A stretch of 64,000 bases of DNA, taken from assembly GCF_000003855.2 (NCBI RefSeq), contig NW_003101670.1:706841-770840 (forward strand). The letters run 5' to 3'. This DNA comes from Blastomyces gilchristii SLH14081 (Eukaryota > Ascomycota > Eurotiomycetes > Onygenales > Ajellomycetaceae). Shown here one piece after another: positions 22,755-35,224 of the stretch. A model generated the notes under the pieces. The model saw nothing but the letters and a program-made list of their open reading frames with translations. It did no database searches and was not told the DNA's origin. Every line of letters begins with the position of its first letter. The stretch's first letter is position 1. The position numbers and the translations under genes were made by a program.

Positions 22755-24962
22755 ATGGCTGCTCAACCCAACCCTGCGCCTCTTGTGCTTCCCGGCTTTG
22801 GAATCGAATTGAATCGCGCAGCATCATGGAGGGCAACCCTTGCTAAAGGTTATGTCACGAATACGCCAAATAAGCAGGGAGAGCCTGGAATATTCCCCTC
22901 CCTCTTAGCCCTACAGACCTTGGAAGGATATCAAGCTATGTACTTATATATCACCCCGAGTTGACTATTGCTCACCCTATCTGACCACGAGACTGACATG
23001 TCTGGTAAAAGGCAACACTTCACTCCCATCCGAGAGTTCACAATGCTTCAGATTATGAATACCATAACTGACAAGCCCGGCTGGGAAAAGAAGGTGCTTA
23101 GACATCTCCCTAACTAACCCCAGCGCCTCTTTAAGCTTCCCCACCTTATTCTCCTAATCAGCCGTTTTATTTGTATATGCACTGTATTTCTGGCTAGACA
23201 CGTTATGAGGTTATTCCCCCAACCTCGATTGACTTCTAGTTGACTGGGTTTTTTTTTTACATTCATATCTAGATATTTTCACCAGACATCATAAACAAAT
23301 GGAGAGAGGAGGTAATGGCGCATAAAGACATGGATGTGTCAGAAAAAATGATGGATTGGGTCATTAACGAGCTGCAATTCAAATCAAAGGGCTTCGAAAA
23401 GAGTGGAAACATTTTGGTCTATGACGCGGGTGTTGTGAAATCGGACACCGCAATCCCGGATACTCTCCGGAATGCGCTCAAATCCGCTGCTGCCCGCTTA
23501 GAAGATGTCCCAGACGACCAGAAGGATTATCATCCCCAATCGAACAACCAGGTTCTTGACCTCGTGCATCCCTCTCTGTTTCCGGTGGTCTATGGTCGGA
23601 CTCGGATTATCACAGACGGCGTTCTAGGAATTCACGAGGGGATCGCTAGAGCTGGATCTGGTGAGGTTCTTGAAATTCCGTCGAAAGAAGAACTTAAAGC
23701 ACATAAATTCCGGCATGATCGACCTGGTGAACTACAGATTCCTTACAGTCAGAAGTTCCAGTGGCTTCCCTGTGACGTCGCGTTCACAACAGATTCAACA
23801 GATTCAACAGAAACGGACGGACACGACAAGGATCAAAATCTTAATAGCTGCAAGATCACCAGCTATATAAATAACTTGCACCCAAGGGAACACCGAGAAT
23901 TATATGGAGTGATCGAACAAGTTATCTCCCTCGCTGTTCCGTTATGGAATAGAACGCTAGGGTACGCGAAGTCCAAAACCTACACTCGCATAACATACCA
24001 TTTCTGCGAAAAGGAAGTTGACCACGACTTCGTCGCAGCTATTCCAAGACCTGAATTGGAATCCGACGAAGACGAAGATGACTATTACGACCGCGTAGAC
24101 GAATGGGAAGAACAGAGCCAAAAATTTAGACTCCCTGAGCCCGATGCTAAATTTTTGCCTCCGAACGAAGATATTCTCGTTGACTTGCAGCGGGATTATG
24201 GAAGTACTGGCTTGCAAGTTATTGTAAAACTTGCCAACATTCATCTCACACCAGAAAAGCCCAGGTACAATGGTGGTACGTGGCATGTTGAGGGTCAACT
24301 AGTATGTATTACCCCGCAAGAATCGGAGCAACCGTTTCCTCTTTTTACATCGATGAATGTATGGCGCTGAGACACCGTTTCAGAATGAACACATATGCGC
24401 TACCGCGTTATATTACTATGACAGCGACAATATCACTGAAAGCCGCCTTGCCTTCCGCCAGCTAGCTGACGTGGACAGCGCTAGTGAGATAGGGTACGAG
24501 CAAGACCAACACGGATGGCTACCACTCGTGTTCGGTTGCCAGAATGGCAACGCCCCTATACAGGAGATTGGCAACGTCGTTTGCAAACAAGGCCGACTCC
24601 TAACATTCCCTAACATCGTCCAGCACCGCGTTTCGCCATTCCAGCTCGAAGATCCGTCCAAGCTCGGCCACAGGAAAATCCTCGCGTTGTTCCTGGTCGA
24701 CCCCAACATCCGCATCATCTCCTCCGCCAACGTCCCGTGCCAGAGGCGTGATTGGTGGGCGGAACAGGTGCCCTGGGAAAATATCACGGGTCGCCTCCCC
24801 CCTGAGCTGTTCAATGAGGTTGCGTCTCATCTCGATGACTTTCCGATATCGATGGAAGATGCGAAGGAGCTGCGATTGGAACTTATGGAGGAAAGGAAGG
24901 CGGTGGTTGTGGAGCAGGGTCAGGCGATGGAGAGCTACACATTTTCGTTATGCGAGCATTAA
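22755..24962 (+). CDS. DUF4246 family protein (2OG-oxygenase-like)
   Basis: Predicted 624 residues in four exons: 22755-22939, 23012-23093, 23273-24301 and 24384-24962; all splice sites are GT-AG and the frame is open. It matches the fungal DUF4246 family through NNLHPREHRELYGVIEQ, PLWN, the acidic DEDEDDYYDR segment, QVIVKLANIHLTPEKPRYNGG, TWHVEGQLNEHICATALYYYD and NITESRLAFR. The family is widespread in fungi. The conserved WHxEG and later His residues suggest an iron/2-oxoglutarate oxygenase fold, but the reaction is not established and I infer no substrate. There is no signal peptide and no membrane segment. The start at 22755 sits in a good CCATGG context. Confidence 0.88.
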
Positions 24963-25681
24963 GACCGGTGTTGTCGGCGTGAAACTATGAAGGTAAAGGC
25001 AGTGGTGTTGCGAGGGAGGTATAAGATGTGGCCGGCGAGGGGGGAAATGGGGAAAGGGGGAAATGATAGGGAAGGGATCTCCGCAGAGGAACCTTCAAGC
25101 TTTCTTCCCTCCGTCCACGTCTTGATTGTACTGACCCTCATCTCCTTCCTTTGGCGCCGTAAACACCACGCATGCACTCGAGTCTTCGCAAACTACTCAA
25201 GTAGATGTCATTGCTATTTAAATATACCTATTTGTAACTTAAATCCAAGCTTATTCTAGCAATGATCGACTCTTCTCCTTGGCTGCATTTTTCTGTTCCG
25301 CGGATCATAATAGCCATTTACAGGTTATTTCGGCGTCGCTGGACCGTTTTACCGAATGATCTAACTTTTACGACATTCCATGGATTGAGGATTAGTTTAG
25401 TTGAAATGTAGATGACTTTTATCAACTAGATCTATGGATGCACATATCATTTCGTATGCCTGCCCAGGGGTGTGGAGGCGTAGAAGAAGGGGCTTTGCGA
25501 GGTTGACTCCTTGTATGTATAGATCACGTGATTATTATTATCTCGGCGAAATGGTAGCTCCGAAGCACCAACATTGAGACGAGAACAAGCTACGGAGATT
25601 CCAGTCCAGTCGCGCAAATAATTAGAGCTCCCTGGACGAACATCGAACAGTTGAGCATACCTCCTTGCGCTCAACAACACT
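24963..25681. other. Intergenic region between DUF4246 and RSC7 genes
   Basis: Contains the 3' end of the DUF4246 transcript and the promoter of the chromatin gene. No additional gene is supported; small frames on both strands lack features. Confidence 0.45.
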
Positions 25682-27565
25682 ATGGCGCGAAAACAGAGAG
25701 CAGCTGCCCAAGCAGCTGCACAATCGCTGAGTCAGTTACCCCCCCCTTCCCAAAAGTTTACAGAAAAAAATCGATTGTGAATGATGGCCATCTCACAACT
25801 GCAATATTTTACAGAAGCCGCCGCGCCGCAACAAGTCGACGAAGAGATGCCAGATGCCCCGTCCAACGCACCCAGTCCTCGCGATGACGATGGAGATACC
25901 CCTAAGAAGAAGGATGAAACTCCCGTTACGGAAGTACAGGAGGCGGAATGCAACTCAGAGCGACCAGCAGAAGAATCAGAACGCCCTTCGCCTACCACTC
26001 CAGATACACCCATCCGCCCAGGTCGAGTATCTGCTATTCCTAGAAAGCGCGGTCGAGTTGGTCGCCCGCCCAAAATAAGACCCCCAGATGACGGAACTGG
26101 CGAAGCACGGTCGGAAGTTAGCACTCCCGTACGGCGAAGGGGACGTGGTCGCCCGTCTGCTGGTGGGCGATGGGGACGAGCCAAAGGAGGCCCCTCCCAT
26201 GTCACCCAGGTCCCAATTGATAAAGAAGGAAACATGATGGACGTTATCAACGACGAGGTTGACCTCCCTGAAGACCCCGAGGGGGAGACGAAGGTTGATA
26301 AGCTGGGCAATCTACTGGGTGGTCGCGAATATCGCGTGCGGACGTTTACGATTCTTAATAAAGGGGAGAGACTCTACATGTTGTCGACGGAGCCGGCGCG
26401 TTGCATTGGGTTTCGCGATTCTTACCTGTTTTTTCAGAAGCATAAGCTTCTTTTTAAGATCATCATTGATGACGATGCGAAGCGGGATTTGATTGAGAGA
26501 GAGCTTATACCGCATTCTTACAAAGGGCGCGCGATCGGCGTGGTTACGGCGCGATCAGTGTTCCGCGAGTTTGGGGCCAAGATCATTATTGGGGGGCGCA
26601 AGGTTATTGATGATTATTCGGCGCAAGCTGCCAGGGAACGAGGCGACGTGGAGGGCGAACTGGCTGTGCCAGAGGACAGACTACCGGGCCCCGGAGAGAC
26701 ATATGACAAGAATCGATATGTGGCTTGGCATGGAGCAAGTAGTGTTTATCATTCTGGCGCTCCTTCGGTACCCATGCCAATGGGGAAGAGCGTAGATCAG
26801 AAGAAACGAAAGGTACTAGTAACGGGGGATAATTGGATGATCGAACATGCTAGAGAAGCAAGGTGAATTGCTGCCCTTCCATATTTATCCATTTCGTTCT
26901 TCTACAAAATTGATTCTAACCAATACATTCACAGCCGGTTCAATTCTACTATCCTCGCAGCACGCCGCGAAAATCTTGACGGTCAATACGACATCCACAC
27001 AAACACCATGCAGTATCCCAAGATCATGCAACCCACCCACGTTCGATTGGAAACCATCCCACCCCCAGAATCGACACGGGCGGACAGATCACAGCTCATC
27101 AGTAGCGCATCAACAGCTGCCCTTGGTGTCGCGAATGGCACAACAGCAAGCCCAGCTGACAATGGAAGAGAACGACCGCGTAACGACCTCTCTATACAGG
27201 CTAAAATAGACGAATCCACAAAAGTCACAAACACAATATTCCCTTCCGTCCCTGCCGTCTTCAGCCGCACCTTTGAAATTCAAGACATACACTATGAATC
27301 ACCACCAGAATCATCGTTGGGTCTCCCTGGCCCAGATGGAGACGTACAAGATATAGGCTCGAATGGGTTAATTAGTATTTCGCTTGGCAGGAACAATCCC
27401 ATATTTCGCACCAGCCCTGATATACTAGCAGAACTGCCACGTGAATGCCAGGTTGCATACCGCGAAGCAGCCATCCGGGAGTGGGAATGGAAAAGCCGGT
27501 GGAGAAGCGAAAAGGAGGATGGGCTGAGAGCACCGTTGAAATTGAATTATTCGTGGAACCCATGA
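25682..27565 (+). CDS. RSC7: Chromatin-remodelling complex subunit Rsc7/Swp82
   Basis: Predicted 575 residues in three exons: 25682-25730, 25815-26862 and 26935-27565. The N-terminus is charged and disordered, with two AT-hook-like motifs, KRGRVGRPPK (about residues 94-103) and RRRGRGRP (123-130), suited to minor-groove DNA binding. The central part (about 165-350) matches the Rsc7/Swp82 family: LGGREYRVRTFTI, GERLYMLSTEPARCIGFRDSY, RDLIERELIPHSYKGRAIGVVTARSVFREFGAKII and TYDKNRYVAWHGASSVYH. In yeast these are accessory subunits of the RSC and SWI/SNF nucleosome remodelling complexes. The C-terminal half (MQYPKIMQPTHVRLE, IFSRTFEIQD-like) is also typical of the family. Exon 1 encodes only MARKQRAAAQAAAQSL plus one base; its ATG follows no other in-frame ATG. 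Confidence 0.92.
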
Positions 27566-28783
27566 CAAAAAATGGGTCACAGATGAAAATTAATTGGACA
27601 TTCTTTTTTCAGATACCGTTTGTCATCACTAGGCTGCTTGGGTTAAGGTCATTTGGACCATTACAAGAGAGCAGCGCCATATTTCAAAATCAGAATGGGG
27701 GATGTGGGGACTGGCTTTGCTTGTTTTTTTTTCCCTCCTTCGCATATGGAGTTCGGCGGACTGGGTGGAGTGGATGGTTTAGCTTGTCATTTTCTCGTTT
27801 CATATGCAATGGCGTCTCAAGAAGGCCATTTTGTTTCGGTGAGGGAGCAAGCGCAATAATGACATTTTCTCTTTCTTTTTTTGTATTTTACTTTTATGCT
27901 TCATACTCTGTGCTAATTTTAATATATATACATTATTTTTGCTATCCTCCGATTTCGGTATTTGGGGAAACGCAATTGCACGCACTGCTGAATCTGTAAG
28001 TTCACGACCCATTTTGACCATTTCAGGGGAGTATTTTCTAAGATTGATATATGGCTCAGCCACACCAGGGCAAGGTGGTAGGAATCCTGTGGCTACCACA
28101 CCACATGGTGCACCGTGCCCGCCAACCACGCCTAACTATCCTGCTGCTGCTCGCCGCCACTAAGAACTTCAACCCCGCAAAAACTCACTAGTAGGGCTGG
28201 AGCTGTCGCATTTTATCCCCCTATCCACACACACAAGTCTACCACACCCCATGTGAAGAGAACCACCACGTAATGGGTTTAGGAATGCTTCTCAAAACAG
28301 TGCTGATCAGGAACCACTAATATTGAAACAGGAAAAATTAGCAGCCACGTAGCTGCCAAACTAGAGTAGCAAGCTATGGGCAAAGTCAGTGCATCCTTCA
28401 GCCACTATCAACTGCGATGCTTGAAATGGTATAACCACCTGTACACCAGGGCAGCTTATGTCGTCAATGGAGGCGAGCGCTCCACAGTCTCGACTGCTCT
28501 CTATGATGACTCTCCCCTTGTGTATTTGATACGGCTCAAAAAGCCCCTGATCATCTTTAGCCTTTTCTTCGATTCGTCCAAAAATCCCTCATACAATGAG
28601 AGCACTGCCTCAAGGGGGGCAACCATCATGGCGGACATAAATCACTGATTACCAGGATGGATCCTCTCTCTTTCACTCGTTGCCTGTGTCTGCGTCCGTA
28701 CCTTGTTGTCTTAGCCATTCTTCTCTTCGATTTCCTCCAGCCAAAAGCATAGAGAGGACGAACAACGTCCATCCCTAGACACC
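27566..28783. other. Intergenic region between RSC7 and the potassium transporter
   Basis: The first half is a likely 3' untranslated region with T-rich sequence. A 90-codon plus frame at 28376-28648 ends just before the transporter promoter and has no recognisable feature, so I do not call it. The last 130 bases before 28784 are pyrimidine-rich. Confidence 0.4.
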
Positions 28784-31537
28784 ATGTGGAAACCGCCGCT
28801 GAACTTCATCACCATACATTGTTTGTTAACTGACCCTATTTCCTGGGACTGGAAAATAACCTGAACTTATGGACTAATGTCGATGAGCGATTAGACGCTT
28901 ATATTATCAGCCTCAGTATTTCCTCGTTGATCGTTCTTTATCCTTATGGGAATCTGAAAGCAATCGACGCATACTTCTTTGGAGCCTCCGGTTGCACAGA
29001 ATCCGGACTTAATACGTGAGACAAGGCTCCTTCTCCCATTGTCCTGGTCATTAGCGGGAATATTTAGCCCCGGTTTGATGTACAGTACTAACTGTGCATG
29101 TGCATGTCTAGCTACGATGTCAAGGATTTGAAAACCTATCAGCAACTGTTCATTTATGTCATTCCCATTATATCCCACCTCGGATTCGTAAACATTGCAG
29201 TAGTCCTTGTGCGTTTACATTGGTTCAAAAAACGGCTGAACGAATTCGGTAATGTGACCCATTGTTACTTTGGGTGTTTTCCGAGTCAAAACCTGTCAGG
29301 AATGCTGAACTGGGAATAGCTCCTTCTCAGGTTCAACATCGAGACGATGTAGAAGCCAAGGCATTCAAAACCCCTAAAGATGTGAGGAAATATACTAGCA
29401 GCAATGCGAACCCAGATACTACTACTCCGACTGCGTAAGTTAAAACGCGTGTGATCGCATGTGCTGTTGTCAGTTCCAAGTTAACTCGGTTCCATCTAGG
29501 ACAAGCACTCCTGGCAATGCGAACGAGACAGATGAATCTCAGGCTCAGCCTACCAAACCTACTGGTGCGAGCATATCATTTGCAGCTGATGTGAGAGGCT
29601 ATGATAAATCGAAGGCTTTATATGTGCCACCTCCTCAGGAGCGTGACAGAGGTAAGACAATTCGTCAGAAATGTCGAAAGAATGAGAAAGTACGTACTGA
29701 CATGTCAAAATAGGGAGACCAATGGTAGAAGTCGATGAAATATTCAGTGATGACGACGAAATCGCCAAGACGAACGATTCAAATGCCAGAAGAAGGTCGC
29801 TCTCAGCTCGTCGCCGGATAATGGGTAGCTCTCGCATTGCCAGTACTAGCACTCTTGAGAAGGTCGCTTCATCCATCTTCGTGCTGGAGGGGAGGCCAAG
29901 TACTAGTAATAAACAACCTCCGCTTCAACCTTCACTTTCTCAGCATTTGGATCTACCGTTGTCCTCTCATGCAACCCTTGGGCGCAATTCTCAGTTTCGC
30001 AACTTAACGGCTGAGGACCGAGAAAAGTTGGGCGGGATCGAGTATCGTAGCCTGAAACTATTGCTCAAAATTGTCACTGGTAAATCTCAAACCATCCTCG
30101 CTCTTCTTCTTGGCTAAGGAAACGACCTGACCAAAACAAAGCTTACTTTTTCGGCCTTCACCTCTTTGGCGCGATATGTCTGCTTGGCTGGATCCTACAT
30201 TCAGACCCGAAATATCGGGAGTATCTAAGAGAGTGTGGACAGTCCCCTGTGTGGTGGTGAGTGCTCTTCCTCAATTGAAAGTGCAAAATTTCAACAGATC
30301 CCCTAACATAATTCCAGGGCGTTTTATTCCTCGCAGACGATGATAAGTAATCTTGGATTCACACTCACTCCAGACTCGATGGTCTCCTTTCGGGACGCGG
30401 AATGGCCTATGATACTCATGAGCTTCCTTGCTTATGTCGGAAACACATTTTACCCCTGTTTTCTCCGCTTTATTATCTGGACGATGTCATTAATAGTCCC
30501 GAAAACATCATCACTGAAGGAGCCGCTCAATTTCCTTTTAAAGCATCCACGTAGATGTTACACCCTCCTTTTCCCGAGTGGGACGACCTGGGCTCTTTTT
30601 TCGGGTCTTTTTGTACTTAACTTCGTGGACATAGTTCTGATCATTACTCTGGACCTCGACAATCCAGCTGTGAACGATTTACCAATTGGAAAGCGAATTC
30701 TGGCTTCACTATTCCAAGCCGCATCCACTCGACATACTGGAACCTCGCCATTCAACTTGGCGAAGGTGAACCCCGCTGTTCAAGTCAGTATATTAGTGAT
30801 GATGTATGTCGCCATCCTTCCCATCGCACTCTCAATACGGGCGTCCAATACGTATGAACAGCGGGCGCTAGGGATATACCCACAGGGTCGCGACTTAGAC
30901 GAATATAACGGCAAAACTTACATCTTGGCTCATATAAAGAACCAACTGACGTTTGATTTGTGGTATATTTTCCTTGGTGTCTTTTGCATCTGCGCTTCTG
31001 AATCGAAGAAGATCATGGATCCTAATGAGCCGGTGAGATATATTTTGCTTTTCCCCTGTCTAGTTCTCAATTTCTCCTTAATCTTTCTCAATATCTCATT
31101 TCCCATATTGACCTCCTTCCTTTGAAACGGCTCCAAGCTAATCTATGACAGGCATTCTCTGTTTTCGCGATCTTTTTCGAAGTGACGTCTGGCTAGTAAG
31201 TATATTCCCCACCCCTCCCCCTTCTCTCATCATTCTCCCTTCTCGAGAAAAACACCACGTATATTCCCCGTTTCTCCCACTAACATTCCTCTCAAGTGGA
31301 AATGTCGGCCTCAGTTTAGGTCATCCCAGCGTCAACACCTCTCTATCCGGACAGTTCAGCGTCTTTAGCAAATTAGTGGTCTGCGCTATGATACTACGCG
31401 GCCGCCATCGCGGTTTACCATCCCAACTGGATCGCGCTGTCATGCTTCCTAGCGACCGCCTTGTCGATGACGATGATAAGGTTGAAACCATTGAGACCAA
31501 GTACTCAACAAAGATCAAGCGCTATCACACCCATTGA
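28784..31537 (+). CDS. Trk/HKT-type potassium transporter
   Basis: Predicted 678 residues in ten exons: 28784-28820, 28895-29015, 29112-29253, 29331-29434, 29500-29651, 29714-30079, 30142-30256, 30318-31032, 31152-31195 and 31297-31537. The four selectivity-filter loops of the TrkH/TRK family are visible: GASGCTESGLNT, SNLGFTLTPDS, RHTGTSPFNL and SGYGNVGLSLGHPS, each with its filter Gly. Membrane helices such as YQQLFIYVIPIISHLGFVNI follow the loops. A long, Ser/Arg-rich cytoplasmic segment (exons 4-6) lies between the first and second repeats, as in yeast Trk1. It should import K+ at the plasma membrane. The 29254-29330 intron is the least certain; a 31-base alternative keeps frame but is too short. 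The protein is shorter than most fungal Trk1 proteins, mainly in the cytoplasmic loop. The coding end lies only about 55 bases from the AT-rich tract. Confidence 0.9.
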
Positions 31538-33057
31538 TGAAAATGTGGAATAGGGTCACATGGAACTCAGACCTAGTGCCAGGGGTCGGGGATATTAAGT
31601 ATTTAATTCCTGTCTCAGTTGAGAATAAGAACCTCATATTTAATTGATTTACATCATACTTCTTCTTCAATCTGGCTCTGAGACTATTGTATAATGCACA
31701 ATGCATTACAATATACTCAGGATTTTCATTTGTATTGCAGAATAAGCATTCTATTGAATCAAATCTATTATCAAATCTTTGTATATAAGATTTGAAATAA
31801 TCATGTTCTAGTTTCAGCTGAATTATAGATGAGAATATTTTCTTTCTACATTTAATTGAACAAGATTTTCACTTGAGTTTTATCTCAAATCTTGAATAAT
31901 ATATGCTCTTCTTTTGCTTCTGCCAGCTTTCATTTCACTTATTTAAATAAGATTCTTTTATCTTTCTCTTTATAAAAGATCAGAACACTGTTTTTTGAAT
32001 AGATCTGCTTAGTTCTGAACTGTTTTTTATCACTGAATCAGTCAATTCATTGTCATGAATATTCATATAGGCAGAAACTCAGTGTAGATAAATTATTAGT
32101 TTTAATATTCTTCTCTTTTAAATCTTTATAACAGAATTTAAAATCAGTTTAAGATTTATTTAATTATTATAAATCTGACTATTTCTAAGTCTTTTCAAAG
32201 TAGCTTAACTATCAGAAAATATTTATATATCTTTCAAGCTATTTTCTCTTTTATAAGATTTTATCTTAATAAGTTTGAAAGCTTTTACTTTTATAAATAG
32301 TTCAGTATCAAAGACTTCAGATTCACAGTCTAAATTTCAGAAATCTGAGATGAAATTGATATTATCTTCAGTATAAATAATGTCTGTATCTAATCTGTTT
32401 AAACTCTCATTTTTTAAGTCATCTGAGTAAACCAGAATAGAGTCTTTTATATTAATTATAAAGATCTTCTTTAAATACTGTTTATACTCTCTATCTTTAG
32501 ATGATTCAGTTATTTATAAGTCTATAAAAGATTTCAGCTTTTTTCTTCAGAGAGATATCTTCTCATGATCAATTTTCTCAATATTTAATAAAGAAAATTA
32601 ATTTTTAATCAGTGAATATAGTCTGTATAGTTAAGAGAGCATTTTCTTTGAAGAATTATTCTCATTTTAATTAAGAAATCTATTTCAATTCAGTTCATTT
32701 TCTAAGTTAATTAATGAAAATGAAAAAGAGACTTTTTTTTAAATTATATAATTTAAGCTTATCTTCATGACTCTCAGAGCATAGTTCATACAGATCTTTT
32801 CAAATTAAATAGTAGAAGAAGAAATTGAAGCTTTAATTTTCATTACTTTAATAAAAGATGATTTAAATACTCTCAGAATTCTTCTTAAAGCTCTGTTTTA
32901 CAGACTTTAAAAGAGTTCAGTGAAATTTTCTTAATTATTTCATCAAACTTAAACTTTATAATTAGTAACAAAGATGATACAAACTATGTATAACTATCTT
33001 ATAGTCTGAAAGAATAGATCTCTCTCTGTATTTAATAGTTTAATTATACTATTCAGT

Positions 33058-33072
33058 AGTCTCTCTGTCTTG
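33058..33072. repeat. SINE target-site duplication, left
   Basis: AGTCTCTCTGTCTTG, identical to 33442-33456. The uninterrupted LINE copy B has a close match to one copy of this sequence (CAGTCTTTCTGCCTTG, about 36765), which proves that the insert is extra sequence. Confidence 0.95.
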
Positions 33073-33441
33073 CCCCGGTGGCCGAATGTTAAATGCGGCC
33101 ACCTGGTAGCACCTTGGTGTGGGAAACCAAGGCGCGTGGGTTTGAAACCCGCAGGGGATACATTAAATCCGGAACTCAAGCACCTCAGATTTCTAATAAA
33201 TACAGAGGTGTACAAATCACTTCAATGAATCGCTCTATGTTCCTGGGCTGGGAAGTTATTATCGCATGTATCTAATTGTCACTCCTTTGTATTTTCCTAT
33301 ATTCTTGTTATCTTGACGTGGTCTCAACACCTGTATTTCCTCCTGTATAATCAACACTTGACCTGTATTTAACATCACGCAAGGACTCATCATAAGCTCC
33401 GCTTGCATATGAGTATAATGGAAGAATAATAATAATAATAA
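33073..33441 (+). mobile_element. tRNA-derived SINE inserted in LINE copy A
   Basis: A 369-bp insert with normal base composition and intact CpGs inside AT-rich DNA. Its first 90 bases look like a type II (Ser/Leu-like) tRNA: an A-box-like GGTGGCCGAATGTTAAATG, a long variable-arm hairpin CTTGGT...ACCAAG, and a T-arm/B-box GTGGGTTTGAAACCCGC. It ends in an AAT-repeat tail and is flanked by perfect 15-bp duplications. There is no coding capacity. The final 36 bases before and within the tail (from TGCATAT at 33404) match the 3' end of the neighbouring LINE family. Transcription by RNA polymerase III and mobilisation by the LINE are inferred. Confidence 0.88.
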
Positions 33442-33456
33442 AGTCTCTCTGTCTTG
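33442..33456. repeat. SINE target-site duplication, right
   Basis: Identical to 33058-33072 and directly follows the AAT tail of the SINE; the LINE copy A sequence resumes immediately after it (ATAATTCTTTG). Confidence 0.95.
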
Positions 33457-33794
33457 ATAATTCTTTGTTAAATATAATATTTAAAATTCAACTTGAAGTT
33501 TAATCATACTTCTAGTTATTTAACATTCAAACTGGGTTTAATCTCTTTATTCAAAAGAGTTAGACTTAGTTTTTTCTCATTGAATCTGAGAAAAAAGTGA
33601 ATTAACTCAGTTTTATTCATATTAAATTGAATTAGATTGATACCTGCTCTAACAAAGATTTTCTTTACTGCTTTTTCAATTACTTCTAAATTCTCTTTAA
33701 TTGTTTTTAAACTGTAGACTAGATCAATATCATCTATATAACTTAAAGATCTCATTATTTTCATCTCTCTATTCTTGAATAGATATGCAGTGTA

Positions 33795-34843
33795 ATTATC
33801 ACGTTCTCAGCCATGTTAAGATCTTGTTGCGGTTTCACATAGCTTATTACTTCTCTGCGGATGATTTCATTCATCTCACAGACTGTTTAAACCGGTTTTT
33901 AATCACTTTATAATATTATTCAGATGTAATATAGAAAGATCTGATTGATAAATATAAGAATCTTACTTTTATATAAGATTAGCAGATTACTTCTTCATAA
34001 TAGTGAGACACTGCTGAGATATTACTCTGACTATTCTTACTCATAGAATAGAAGAGAGATATTCACTTATTATCTATATAGAATAGCTAGATGCTGACTT
34101 CTCATTAAAAAAGTCAGTGATTCATTTTCTACTGATAATATATATAAAAGTTACTGCATTTCTCATACAATCTTCTTAGTATAGTAAGTACTATATCTAA
34201 GATATATTTGTAATAACTCTGTAGCTTATGAGCTCACTATTCAAGTAAAATAATCAAGCTCACTTCTACAGCTTTTTAAATAACTGTCTCTATATGATAC
34301 TACTGACTAGTCACTATTTTGATTCTATTATATTACAATTTAAATTACTGAACCTGATTATAAGTTTCAATCAGTTGAGCTCTATTAATAAACTAATATA
34401 ATCTTATATATCTGTGCTGAGACTGATCTGATTTCACTCTCTGAGAGAAACTTCATATTATTCTCTAAAGTATATACATCTCTATTCTGATAGAAATCCG
34501 AGATTTCTGAACTCACTGCATACTTTAGTATAAGCTCTTTAACTACTTTATCACTGTTATAAGCTTGATAAGCAAGAATTGACAGTTATTGAGAATGAGA
34601 ATCATTTGAACCTTGATAACTTGAATATCTCATCTGAATACTCTGATGTTTCAGATCTTTTGATCTCACAGTCTGAAGTTGAGTAACTCTGTTATGAACT
34701 TGAAATGTCACAGTGAGAATAGATTGATTATCTCACTCTGTCTTCAGTCTGTAATACATTACTTAGTGAGTTTAATAACACTCACTCACTCTTTTCTTAG
34801 ATCTATTCAACACTTTTTCCATGAGGTGAAGCTGAATTCATTC
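33795..34843. other. AT-rich unassigned sequence between LINE copies A and B
   Basis: I could not place this stretch in any element. Positions 33800-33900 have higher GC and a few CpGs (GTTGCGGTTTCAC, CTGCGGATG), so this short piece is less mutated than its surroundings. No coding frame is convincing. Confidence 0.4.
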
Positions 34844-35224
34844 TTATTATTATTATTATTCTTCAATTATAGATGTATGCAGTGAGAGACTATGACATCT
34901 ACCTGAGAACTTGTAGTTCTCAGGGTTTTTCCTATATCTGTAAAGTTAACTATTATACATTCATCAATTTCAGATATGCAAAATCAGAAAATTTCAGCTC
35001 AGAATATAAAAACTGTTTACAAATTGCAGTATTTTAACATCTTCTGATACTTTGAAATCATTTGACAATATCTTGACAAAAGAAAAGAGAACACAGTCTT
35101 AAAGATAGACACATTAAATAGATAGATAGAAAAGAATTGAAAGAAAAAAGTAAAGTAAAGAGAGACTGTAATAAAACAAATTCTTAAAATATAGTATATA
35201 GCTGTTTTAACAGACTATATCTGA

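Larger units (their letters stand above)
31593..33794 (-). mobile_element. LINE retrotransposon copy A (truncated at both ends)
   Basis: Minus-strand non-LTR element, RIP-mutated, matching copies B and C. Surviving pieces are the reverse-transcriptase palm with SYIDDIDL (about 33745, both catalytic Asp retained), the RNase H region, and the C-terminal part with HCALYNSLRARL and STETGIKYL. The right end stops matching the other copies at about 33794, so it is 5'-truncated, as is usual for LINEs. The left end stops at 31593 inside the last codons of ORF2, so its 3' end has been lost at the junction with the gene region. A SINE interrupts it at 33073-33441. Confidence 0.8.

Noticed and set aside
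25732..26310. 192-codon minus frame opposite the Rsc7 N-terminus
   Set aside because: It is a shadow of low-complexity Pro/Arg/Gly codons on the plus strand.
28376..28648. 90-codon frame upstream of the potassium transporter
   Set aside because: No domain, no splice context, and it overlaps the expected promoter and leader of the transporter.
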